NCBI RefSeq assembly: GCF_021390245.1
Contig: NZ_JAJUXH010000001.1
Location: forward strand, 124,001-188,000
Source: Dyadobacter sp. CY323
GTDB taxonomy: Bacteria > Bacteroidota > Bacteroidia > Cytophagales > Spirosomataceae
Direction of reading: 5' to 3'
Length of the DNA stretch: 64,000 bases
The notes under the pieces are model-generated. The model was not told where the DNA came from and ran no database searches. It saw only the letters and a program-made list of their open reading frames with translations. Shown here one piece after another: positions 35,334-42,135 of the stretch (the stretch's first letter is position 1; every line of letters starts with the position of its first letter). A program made the position numbers and the translations under genes.

Positions 35334-36065
35334 ATGACCGCCGAAACTCTCAACATCCAACTACTCGAACTTTATAAAAACTACATGCAATCCATTTACT
35401 CGCAAACCTGGAAGGACAATGTGTCTGCGCCGTTGCTGGTGCATGTTTTTGACGAGTATTGCGCGATGGAAAATAGAATACTTTTTGTGGGGCAGGAGAC
35501 TTTTGGATGGCATTCAATGAGCAAAAAACCGAGTATTGCTGAGCTTTTGCTAATGTATAATGGCTTTCGGCTCGGCAAGCCCAGCGAGTTGCGCGACGGA
35601 AAGAGCCAACGCATATTATCAAGTCCGTTCTGGAACTTCTGCCGGACTACATTTTTCGATTTGAATCGCGATTTGGACGGAGTGAGCAAGCATACAAATG
35701 GATTTCTTTGGACCAATATCTCTAAGTTTGATTGCAACAGTACTACACCATCACCTGATCTGCAAGACCGGAACAAAGAAGGTTTTGAATTGTTGAAAGC
35801 CGAAATCGCTATTTTGAAACCGGATGTAGTAGTGTTTCTCACCGGCTCCAAATACGACGAACGCATTAATGCAGTCTTCAATCCCGTGCGGAAAACCATA
35901 TTGCCCGAAGGATATTTATATCAACTTTTCACCAGCGACGGTTCTCTGCCGCTCCGTACTTTCCAGACCAAGCATCCCAGAACATTACTTGGCTCGCGTA
36001 GAAATAAAATGGAAAATCGGTATCGGGAGGTTTTGGGGAAGGTTGTTGAATGTGCGTTTTGTTGA
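35334..36065 (+). CDS. Uracil-DNA-glycosylase-fold protein, uncharacterised
   Basis: A 243-aa protein. ENRILFVGQETFGW near residues 46-59 resembles motif 1 of the uracil-DNA-glycosylase superfamily (GQxP/E), LKPDVVVFLTGSKY resembles the central strand, and FQTKHPRTLLG near the C-terminus resembles the HPS-type motif 2 loop. The canonical catalytic Asp/Asn of UDG is not clear, so activity may differ. It stands alone between the BRO-N and Fic genes. The fold assignment is an inference from these motifs. Confidence 0.6.
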   Translation: MTAETLNIQLLELYKNYMQSIYSQTWKDNVSAPLLVHVFDEYCAMENRILFVGQETFGWHSMSKKPSIAELLLMYNGFRLGKPSELRDGKSQRILSSPFWNFCRTTFFDLNRDLDGVSKHTNGFLWTNISKFDCNSTTPSPDLQDRNKEGFELLKAEIAILKPDVVVFLTGSKYDERINAVFNPVRKTILPEGYLYQLFTSDGSLPLRTFQTKHPRTLLGSRRNKMENRYREVLGKVVECAFC

Positions 36066-36141
36066 GTCGGAGAAGTAGGTTTAATATTGGTTGTCGTTTT
36101 CAATTAAAAATCCTTTCTTCGAAAATACTTCAACACTTTCA

Positions 36142-36723
36142 ATGAACGACGGAACCGATTACACGCCTTCCATTGATGAAAATCTGCTGGACATATCCGA
36201 CAGAGAACTTTTGAACCTATACGAAACCAGTGGCATTGCCAAATGCGAAATACTGATTCAGGAACTAGACTTGGCGGCGGATCTTGATATTAGCTTCATG
36301 TTGGAAATTCATAGAACAGCTTTTTCTGAATTATATAGCTGGGCTGGCAAATGGCGAAATATTGAGGTTCAGGTTGGTAAGTTATCCCCACCGCATCCAT
36401 CGCAGGTTCCGGCGTTGATGTACCAATTTGCCGACGATATCAATTACAGGCTTAAAAGGGTGGAGGAGAGGCAGGAGATTGCTGAGCTACTCACTTATTT
36501 GCATCACCGTTTTGTATGGATTCATCCTTTCAACAACGGTAACGGCCGCACAGCGCGATTGCTTTTGAATGCTGCTGCTATGCTTAAAGGTTTTGAACCA
36601 ATACAATTATATCACCGAGAGGGGGAGGCAAGAATCAAATATATTGAAGCTTTGAGGGATGCAGATCAGGGCGATATGAATGCACTTACTGCCTTAATTC
36701 TTGTCGAACTTACGCCCCTTTAA
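36142..36723 (+). CDS. Fic/DOC family protein
   Basis: A 193-aa Fic-fold enzyme, predicted to transfer AMP (or another nucleotide part) onto a protein hydroxyl. The complete active-site motif is HPFNNGNGRTAR at 128-139 (His128 base, Arg136/Arg139 phosphate contacts), after the usual HRTAFSELYSWAGKWRN segment at 57-73. ATG 36142 (MNDGTDY) is preferred; the frame opens at 36091 without a good start. No inhibitory (S/T)xxxE(G/N) motif was found in its own N-terminus, so control by a separate antitoxin is expected. The convergent 61-codon gene fits. The protein resembles mobile mystery protein B. Confidence 0.88.
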   Translation: MNDGTDYTPSIDENLLDISDRELLNLYETSGIAKCEILIQELDLAADLDISFMLEIHRTAFSELYSWAGKWRNIEVQVGKLSPPHPSQVPALMYQFADDINYRLKRVEERQEIAELLTYLHHRFVWIHPFNNGNGRTARLLLNAAAMLKGFEPIQLYHREGEARIKYIEALRDADQGDMNALTALILVELTPL

Positions 36724-36879
36724 CTCCGCTTCCCGCAATAACGCGATTACGATAGCCTTGACCTGTGCCTCTGGCACCTGCTGATTTTCCAACGCCATAC
36801 TACCACTCACAGATTCGGTGATCATTGAAGTAACATAGGCTTTTTGGCGTAGCTTGGCGTATTTTTCGAATAGTTTCAT
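36694..36879 (-). CDS. Candidate Fic antitoxin (SxxxEN-motif small protein)
   Basis: A 61-aa helical protein encoded tail-to-tail with the Fic gene, the two coding ends overlapping by 30 bases. It contains S27-M-A-L-E31-N32, an exact match to the (S/T)xxxE(G/N) inhibitory motif by which VbhA/FicA-type antitoxins block the ATP site of Fic enzymes. Size and charge are typical of such antitoxins. On its strand TATATTTG, a TAnnTTTG element, ends only about 5 bases before the ATG, suggesting a nearly leaderless transcript. Known partners are usually encoded upstream on the same strand, so this layout is unusual. Function is inference from motif and position. Confidence 0.62.
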   Translation of the reverse strand: MKLFEKYAKLRQKAYVTSMITESVSGSMALENQQVPEAQVKAIVIALLREAELKGRKFDKN

Positions 36880-36929
36880 AGCTTCAAATATAATATTTTA
36901 GAAAAAATAACCCATTGTTTATTACTTAA

Positions 36930-37439
36930 ATGACGATCGAAGAATTTTATAAGTTTAAAGGAGACTTAGCTTTTGAACTTTCGGCGTTGTTTGTCGATGA
37001 CAATTACTGACGGCGATGTAATGGACGCATTATACATGTTGCATTCGGACGAGGATGATATGGAATGGATAGGAGATGTTTGGGATTTAGATATCACCTA
37101 TAATCAAGCGTTGTCTGAATTGTCTAAGTTTGATTTAATATTTTGTTCAAAGCCATCGAAATCGATGAGGATTGGATTCCTTCCAATTTTGTGGTCAAAA
37201 AGAAGGCCAGGTTTAAACATCAGGAGACAATTTGGGTAATCCATAGATATGACGCTGATCCTTTTCCATCATTTCCGCACGCACATAATATGGAGTCGAA
37301 CCACAAGCTTGATTTATCCACGGGCAAATGCTATGAGAAAAGACAGGTAATATACAGCTTCTCAAAAAAGGAACTTCTAGAAATTAGGGAAAGAGCTTCA
37401 CAGGTCTATACTGAACGCCTTCCTGAACTTTTAATATAA
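36930..37439 (+). pseudogene. Frameshifted gene of unknown family
   Basis: Three successive pieces in two frames read as one interrupted protein: MTIEEFYKFKGDLAFELSALF from 36930 (stop at 37008), then ITDGDVMDALYMLHSDEDDMEW in frame +1 from about 36997, then FKAIEIDEDWIPSNFVVKKK back in the first frame from about 37143 to a stop at 37437-37439. The combined length would be about 165 residues. The acidic, tryptophan-containing sequence looks like a small cytosolic or immunity-type protein, but no family was recognised. It could be a decayed gene, two overlapping small genes, or a sequencing error near the TTTT run at 37141. Confidence 0.45.
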
Positions 37440-37546
37440 TATTGTTCTAACGGTGGCTGCCTCCTACCGTTAGAAAATTCCCCACCCCCCAATTTGCATC
37501 CCAGCAAATTTCTCCCGAATATGCGTCCTCCAAAAAAGTAGTCTTT

Positions 37547-37633
37547 ATGAAAAATCTTGAAAGTTTTGCCCTGTTATGGTGTGAGGTCGGCGAAAGTCCC
37601 TCGAGCTTAGATTACTTCGCTTGGACACCTTAG
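37547..37633 (+). CDS. 28-codon ORF inside a terminator-like structure
   Basis: A short frame encoding MKNLESFALLWCEVGESPSS and eight more residues, ending at TAG 37631. It is preceded by the same leader that starts the 81-codon gene downstream. Its codons 7-9 form the 5' arm of the hairpin that terminates directly after its stop, so translation and RNA folding exclude each other, as in attenuator peptides. No homologue is recognised. It may be a leader peptide or a remnant gene. Confidence 0.4.
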   Translation: MKNLESFALLWCEVGESPSSLDYFAWTP

Positions 37634-37649
37634 GCAGGGCATTTTTTTT
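37567..37649 (+). terminator. Branched RNA hairpin with T-tract (terminator or attenuator)
   Basis: Outer stem TGCCCTG (37567-37573) with CAGGGCA (37635-37641), inner stems GGTGT (37578-37582) with ACACC (37625-37629) and GAGG (37583-37586) with CCTC (37599-37602), and a possible AGC/GCT arm between. An eight-T run follows at 37642-37649. The 75-base branched fold is larger than an ordinary terminator and could be the 3' end of a small RNA or a conditional attenuator for the gene at 37673. Confidence 0.6.
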
Positions 37650-37672
37650 ATCCATCCAAAAAAGTAGTCGTA

Positions 37673-37918
37673 ATGAACAACAAACCAAACTCCCCAGAGT
37701 CTCCAGACTCGACGTGTATGGCCTACGGTGAACAGGTCAAAGAATTGCTGAGCGCCAGCTCGCCGGAAACATGGCTCGACCACCTTTGGACGATCTACAC
37801 GGGCTACATGATTTCCATGAAGGAACAAGGTTACGATCCCCGTTCCGCCGATATCTTCGGGTCGTTTAAGGATCTGGTGTTTTTCTTTGAGAGGATGAAG
37901 CGGGCCGGGAATGATTGA
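37673..37918 (+). CDS. Small hypothetical protein
   Basis: An 81-aa soluble protein, acidic overall, with helical sequence YGEQVKELLSASSPETWLDHLWTIYTGYMISMKEQG and a C-terminal FKDLVFFFERMKRAG. No known motif. It starts within the second copy of the duplicated leader and just after a terminator-like structure, so its expression may be conditional. The family is unknown to me. Confidence 0.6.
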   Translation: MNNKPNSPESPDSTCMAYGEQVKELLSASSPETWLDHLWTIYTGYMISMKEQGYDPRSADIFGSFKDLVFFFERMKRAGND

Positions 37919-37968
37919 ATGAGTGAATGAGTGAATTTGAATGAGTGCGCCGTGGAACGCGAATGAGT
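37917..37968. repeat. GAATGAGT short repeats
   Basis: Four exact GAATGAGT words at 37917, 37925, 37939 and 37961 in a short non-coding stretch overlapping the stop of the 81-codon gene. The same words occur in reverse complement near 24846. Probably slippage-derived intergenic sequence. Confidence 0.55.
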
Positions 37969-38085
37969 GGGCGGGCGAGCCGGTTTGATGAATATTTTTA
38001 CTACTCACGTTCTTCTATTTTCGCATTATCCCAACCAATGACCATACCCGACGGTCTACCACTATAAACACCAACCATAACTATA

Positions 38086-38610
38086 ATGCGGAAACTCGTA
38101 CTTTATATTGCGATTAGCGTCGATGGCTACATTGCGGCGCCGGGGGATGACCTGGCATTTTTACAGAAAGTGGAGAAAGAAGGTGAAGATTATGGGTATG
38201 CAGAATTTATGACGGAAGTCGATACGGTGATTGTGGGCCGGCGGACGCATGAATGGGTAATGCAGCATGCGCCGGACTTTTCTCACGATGGCAGAGAAAC
38301 GTATATCATTACCCGTACGCCTCGGGAAAGCATTGGTAACAGGCATTTTTACACGGGCGATCTTGGCGAGCTCATTGCTGATTTGAAAGCGAAAGAGGGC
38401 AAAACCATTTTTTGTGATGGGGGCGCCGACGTGGTGCATCAGCTTCTGAAACACGAGCTGATCGACGAATTTGTCATTTCCATTATTCCCGTATTCGTCG
38501 GTAATGGCATCCGGCTTTTTAAAGATGGACGGCCGGACGGAGATTTGACATTGGTTAATGCGAAAAGTTTCGATACCGGATTGGTGCAATTGCATTATCG
38601 GCGAGCCTGA
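38086..38610 (+). CDS. Dihydrofolate reductase family protein (RibD C-terminal-like)
   Basis: A 174-aa NADPH-dependent reductase-fold protein: LVLYIAISVDGYIAAPGDDLAFL at the N-terminus, VDTVIVGRRTHEW in the cofactor region and IFCDGGADVVHQLLKHELIDEFVISIIPVFVGNGIRLF at the C-terminus. This is the YyaP/YwjB-like branch of the family, whose substrate is mostly unknown. It is not the housekeeping folA enzyme. It stands alone. Confidence 0.88.
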   Translation: MRKLVLYIAISVDGYIAAPGDDLAFLQKVEKEGEDYGYAEFMTEVDTVIVGRRTHEWVMQHAPDFSHDGRETYIITRTPRESIGNRHFYTGDLGELIADLKAKEGKTIFCDGGADVVHQLLKHELIDEFVISIIPVFVGNGIRLFKDGRPDGDLTLVNAKSFDTGLVQLHYRRA

Positions 38611-38654
38611 GCGGAAATCCGGGAAACGGTAGATCTTCCTGCCAAAAGCCTTAA

Positions 38655-39278
38655 ATGGGTATGATGCAAATGAAACGGATGTCCGTGTATACGCTTGTGA
38701 TAAGTCCGGATGAACGGATCGTTGGTCTGGTTCGGACATTGAAAAAGCGTTTGCAACAGCAGCTTGGGCGTAATTACGGCAGTGTCAATTCCGCCGCGCA
38801 CATGACGTTGATTTTGTTTTTAGCCCATGATGAAAATTATCCACTCATTTTAGCGGAGTTCAAACGGGTGCTGGCGGGATTGGCGCCGTTTCAAGTTGCA
38901 TTGTCGGGGTTCGGAGAATTTGCCGACCGGCCTGAATGCGTTTTCTACATTCAACCGGATGACGATTCGGTAGACATAATCCTGGAACGATGTAAAGAAA
39001 TGGGCACCAATTTCAGTAAGTTTTTGAGACGGACCCACACCGATAAATGGGACATCGTCGGCAGGAAAAAGCCGCATATGAGCGTGGCGCGCTCGCTGAC
39101 TAAATCGGAGCTTGATGTCTGCAAAGAGTTATTGAATGAAGATTTTGTGGCAGAGTTTCAATGCAATGCATTTGCCATTCGTAAACTCAATGAAGAAAAG
39201 GGGCAGTATGAAATTGTTGATATTATTCCTTTGCTTGGTCACGAGTATATGGCGGGGCAGCAGATGCGGTTGTTTTGA
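38655..39278 (+). CDS. 2H phosphoesterase / 2'-5' RNA ligase family protein (copy 1)
   Basis: About 207 aa (start may be any of the ATGs at 38655-38679). Two histidine motifs of the 2H superfamily are seen: AHMTLILF (H-x-T) near residue 48 and PHMSVARS (H-x-S) near 140. Such enzymes hydrolyse 2',3'-cyclic phosphates, 2'-5' links or related bonds. YTLVISPDERIVGLVRTLKKRLQQQLGRNYGS opens the domain. A diverged paralogue with the same layout lies 570 bases downstream, separated by an opposed HTH gene. Confidence 0.82.
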   Translation: MGMMQMKRMSVYTLVISPDERIVGLVRTLKKRLQQQLGRNYGSVNSAAHMTLILFLAHDENYPLILAEFKRVLAGLAPFQVALSGFGEFADRPECVFYIQPDDDSVDIILERCKEMGTNFSKFLRRTHTDKWDIVGRKKPHMSVARSLTKSELDVCKELLNEDFVAEFQCNAFAIRKLNEEKGQYEIVDIIPLLGHEYMAGQQMRLF

Positions 39279-39290
39279 GTAATAAAATTC

Positions 39291-39593
39291 TTACTGGCAC
39301 GTACTAAGCGTAGCCTTTACGCGGTAAGGCTTTGCTCTAACCATCCGGATGTTGTTGAATTCTCCAATAACCATGGTGTCGTCCGCAGGAATAATGCCCC
39401 GCTTTATCCAGTTGCTTACTGTCTCCGTATTTTTTATATCAAAGCGTTTGCAATACTCCTTAATTGTCACCCATTCAGTTAAATCCAGCACTTTTTCTTT
39501 TCTGATTAGGACTTCACTACCTGCATGAATCGCCTGATCCGCTTGTTCCATTAATGCAAGTACTCTTGCCCGAAATTCATCTTTTGCTTCCAT
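39291..39593 (-). CDS. Helix-turn-helix (MerR/excisionase-like) DNA-binding protein
   Basis: A 100-aa protein. A helical N-terminus (FRARVLALMEQADQAIHAGSEVL) is followed by LTEWVTIKEYCKRFDIKNTETVSNWIKRGIIPADDTMVIGEFNNIRMVRAKPY, a typical winged HTH_17/excisionase-like fold in which the recognition helix ends in SNWIKRGIIP. Relatives occur in Bacteroidota mobile elements as regulators or excisionase-like proteins. No integrase is nearby. It lies antisense between the two 2H phosphoesterase genes. Confidence 0.72.
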   Translation of the reverse strand: MEAKDEFRARVLALMEQADQAIHAGSEVLIRKEKVLDLTEWVTIKEYCKRFDIKNTETVSNWIKRGIIPADDTMVIGEFNNIRMVRAKPYRVKATLSTCQ

Positions 39594-39847
39594 ACTTCAT
39601 TTGTTTAGTTGTCTACTTTCGTTCCTCCACAGCATAACTCCATTCTGAAAATCACTTGCTACTATGTTACGGGCTAAATGCAGGCTGGTCACAAAAATGT
39701 CAACGCATTTTGAATGAAAGGCGCCGCCGCTTATTTAAAGGACTTAGGATTGCAAAACGGATGCGTTTGTACGAGCCTTATGTTCTCCTGTTTTGAATTC
39801 TTTGCAGCTTTTCCGTATTTCGAATTTCGTCCAAAATTTGAAATGCC

Positions 39848-40438
39848 ATGGAACAGTATTCCCTCGCCATTATGCCCAGCCTCGAAATTGCCAGTCAGGT
39901 GGCGGAGATGAAACAGCAATATCGCATCGCGGTCGGCAGAAGCTATGGCAGCGCGAATGCGGAGGCGCATATTTCTCTGGACGGGTTTGATGCGGATGAA
40001 AACGACTACCCATATATTCTGGCTGAATATCGCCGAGTTGTCTCGGAGTTGACTCCTTTTGAAATCCGGTTTTCCAGCTTCGGTGATTTCGATCGCGCTA
40101 ATTATTCTGCTTTTTACATTAAGCCAACGGAGGAAACTTCGGCTGCGATCCGCGAGAGAAGTGAAACGGTCATGAAGAATTTTGATAAAAAACTAAAAAA
40201 GCAATACACCAAAAAATGGGCCGACGAATCGAAAAACCCGCATATGACTATCGGGCGGCGACTCACACGCGAGTGGATTGGACTTGCTTACTCTATGTTT
40301 ACAGAATACGAGGCCGCATTCCTCTGCGATGCATTTGTAATCCGCAAGTTCCATGAGAAACGGCGGCAGTATGATGTGGTGGATGTGTTACCGTTAGTTG
40401 GTTCACCTGCGGTTCAGTTGGATTTGTTTCAGCCTTGA
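39848..40438 (+). CDS. 2H phosphoesterase / 2'-5' RNA ligase family protein (copy 2)
   Basis: A 196-aa paralogue of the protein at 38655. It shares the opening YSLAIMPS ... RIAVGRSYGSANAEAHISLDGF (first H-x-S), the middle ILAEYRRVVSELTPFEIRFSSFGDF, the second motif PHMTIGRRLTR (H-x-T), and the ending CDAFVIRKFHEKRRQYDVVDVLPLVG. The two copies differ widely in sequence, so the duplication is old. Substrate unknown. The stop is adjacent to the stop of the convergent oxygenase gene. Confidence 0.82.
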   Translation: MEQYSLAIMPSLEIASQVAEMKQQYRIAVGRSYGSANAEAHISLDGFDADENDYPYILAEYRRVVSELTPFEIRFSSFGDFDRANYSAFYIKPTEETSAAIRERSETVMKNFDKKLKKQYTKKWADESKNPHMTIGRRLTREWIGLAYSMFTEYEAAFLCDAFVIRKFHEKRRQYDVVDVLPLVGSPAVQLDLFQP

Positions 40439-41032
40439 CTAACCTATTTTCAGCCAGCCGGTAATGCTCATTCGTGCCTTGTTTGTCAATAGTACCTCAT
40501 GTTCCAGTTCACTGCTTTTGAAGAACACGGTTTTTCCATTAACGGGAGCGATATCCTGCTCGTGGTCGTCGTGGTAAATCCTTAGCTCGCCGCCGTCGGT
40601 TTCCTGCCAGTCTGCATTTAAATACGTGATCATCGAATACTGCCGGCTTGGATTGTTGCGAAATTGATCCAGGTGTTTTTTATAAAAGCTGCCGGCCGGG
40701 TATAAAGCGTAATGAAATTCGTAACCTGTAATGCCGGTGTAACAAGTCTGGTTGAGATGAAGAACAAAGCTGTCTATGAGATCGAAAAATTGGTTTTCGA
40801 AAGGGTCGTTGTGCTTTCGGTCCAGCCAATAGATCATATCTCCACGGTACAATTTGTCTTGCACGATGATTTTTTCGTTACCTGTACCTGCCGATTGAAA
40901 CTGGTCATCGGCGAACAATGCCGACAAGTTACGTTTCAGTTGGGCGGCCAATGTCTCGTTCAGGAAATTTTCGGCTATCCCCACTTTATTGTGGATGTAG
41001 CTGTCGATGAGGGTGTTAAAGATCGTTCGCAA
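40439..41032 (-). CDS. 2OG-Fe(II) oxygenase (prolyl-4-hydroxylase-like)
   Basis: A 197-aa double-stranded beta-helix oxygenase. Iron ligands: His and Asp in YKKHLDQF and a distal His in ELEHEVLL; the Arg in ARMSITGW should hold 2-oxoglutarate. The sequence YSMITYLNADWQETDGGELRIY is typical of the P4H/Ofd1-like branch, whose bacterial members hydroxylate proteins or small molecules. The exact substrate is unknown. It lies between the 2H phosphoesterase and a DNA glycosylase gene, each in its own unit. Confidence 0.85.
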   Translation of the reverse strand: MRTIFNTLIDSYIHNKVGIAENFLNETLAAQLKRNLSALFADDQFQSAGTGNEKIIVQDKLYRGDMIYWLDRKHNDPFENQFFDLIDSFVLHLNQTCYTGITGYEFHYALYPAGSFYKKHLDQFRNNPSRQYSMITYLNADWQETDGGELRIYHDDHEQDIAPVNGKTVFFKSSELEHEVLLTNKARMSITGWLKIG

Positions 41033-41093
41033 TCTGTGAAATTTAGCGGATAAGCCCGGAGCAGGAATTAGTGAAGATAAAGTCTATTAATTT

Positions 41094-41831
41094 TTATTCA
41101 TACAAAACCTGGCAATTTGTACAGAAATAACTCCGTCGTTTTGTTTTGCCCAAATACTCTTTGTGGAAAGGAATGTTGCACCTCGGGCAAGTCTTTTTGG
41201 TGTGCGCGAGCCAATGCTTTTTTAATGTAAATTCCTTTTTCCATTCCAGAAAGTCGAAAGCATAATTCCGTGTTTCTGTCACCATTTCTTTCAGCTTCTT
41301 ATCCGGAAGTTTTACCACGGTGTTGAGCGGATGGATACGGGCCCGAAAAAGGACTTCGTTTTTTATGATGTTCCCGCTTCCCGCGAATATATTCTGATCC
41401 AGCAATGCGTCGCAAACGAGCATACCAGGATTTGCTTTCAGTTTTTTTAATGCATTCGCCGATTTCCAGGAATCCGACATGATATCACCCGACCAATCGT
41501 AAATTTTGTCCGCAGGCTCCTCAAAGATCTGAACGGAGCAGGCGTAAAAGTTCAATTCATCCTTATCGAAAATCAGACTCAGTCGTGGCGGCGTTTTCTT
41601 TTGCTCGTTGATGAGGTAGCTGCCAAAAAGCAAAAAATGGATCCGAAGTGTGAATTCGTCAAAGCAGATCAGGAAATGTTTTCCCCAGGAGCGGAAATCA
41701 GTCACTTTCTGATTGATCAGCCTGTCTTTATCGATTTTTGTATTGCCCTCAACATGCCTGATCACCTTACCTTCGAGGTTAAGCTGATCTATGGCTTCTT
41801 TCAAAATTACAATGGATGGTCCTTCCGGCAT
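41094..41831 (-). CDS. Fpg/Nei family DNA glycosylase
   Basis: A 245-aa base-excision repair glycosylase/AP lyase. MPEGPS supplies catalytic Pro2 and Glu3. The H2TH region is LLDQNIFAGSGNIIKNEVLFRARIHP and the C-terminal zinc finger is C-x2-C (CPRC) with C-x2-C (CTNC) flanking KTKRRSY. The PEGPS start and overall look are nearer to endonuclease VIII-like proteins than to MutM, but the lesion preference cannot be fixed here. The promoter must be in the 42-base gap to the divergent gene. Confidence 0.9.
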   Translation of the reverse strand: MPEGPSIVILKEAIDQLNLEGKVIRHVEGNTKIDKDRLINQKVTDFRSWGKHFLICFDEFTLRIHFLLFGSYLINEQKKTPPRLSLIFDKDELNFYACSVQIFEEPADKIYDWSGDIMSDSWKSANALKKLKANPGMLVCDALLDQNIFAGSGNIIKNEVLFRARIHPLNTVVKLPDKKLKEMVTETRNYAFDFLEWKKEFTLKKHWLAHTKKTCPRCNIPFHKEYLGKTKRRSYFCTNCQVLYE

Positions 41832-41873
41832 GGCATGCTTATTATATTATCAGCTAGTATCAACATCTAAAAA

Positions 41874-42092
41874 ATGCGAGCCATGCGGAATTTCATGATT
41901 ACGATTGCATCCATAAGCGAAGAAAACACCATTACATTTGAGCGTCACATCATCCAGAATGATACGTTTCCAAGTAAGTCGTATATTACCAACGTTGTAA
42001 ACCGCGGCGGGCCGGAGCAAGTCAGAGGTGAGGTGATTTCAATCGTTGAAATTTCTGATCAGGATGTAATCGACTATGAAGGAGTTGAGTGA
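41874..42092 (+). CDS. Small hypothetical protein
   Basis: A 72-aa (or 69-aa from the ATG at 41883) beta-strand-rich protein with FMITIASISEENTITFERHIIQNDTFPSKSYITNVVNR and an acidic end. There is no signal peptide and no known motif. It is divergent from the DNA glycosylase gene and 43 bases before the AI-2E transporter gene. Not recognised. Confidence 0.5.
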   Translation: MRAMRNFMITIASISEENTITFERHIIQNDTFPSKSYITNVVNRGGPEQVRGEVISIVEISDQDVIDYEGVE

Positions 42093-42135
42093 AATTATTT
42101 TAATGTATCCATTATTTTCTGCTTAACTAGCTACT

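Larger units (their letters stand above)
37529..37677 (+). repeat. Duplicated ribosome-binding leader
   Basis: Two copies of a 23-base element, TCCAAAAAAGTAGTC plus three variable bases plus ATGAA, at 37529-37551 and 37655-37677. The ATG of each copy starts a reading frame (37547 and 37673). The copies flank the short ORF and its terminator-like structure, so they look like a duplicated translation-start region. Confidence 0.7.

Noticed and set aside
35396-35899. 167-codon minus-strand frame
   Set aside because: Antisense to the UDG-like gene; no start context and no recognisable domain.
38161-38739. 192-codon minus-strand frame
   Set aside because: Antisense to the DHFR-like reductase gene and extending into the next gene; composition is that of a shadow frame.
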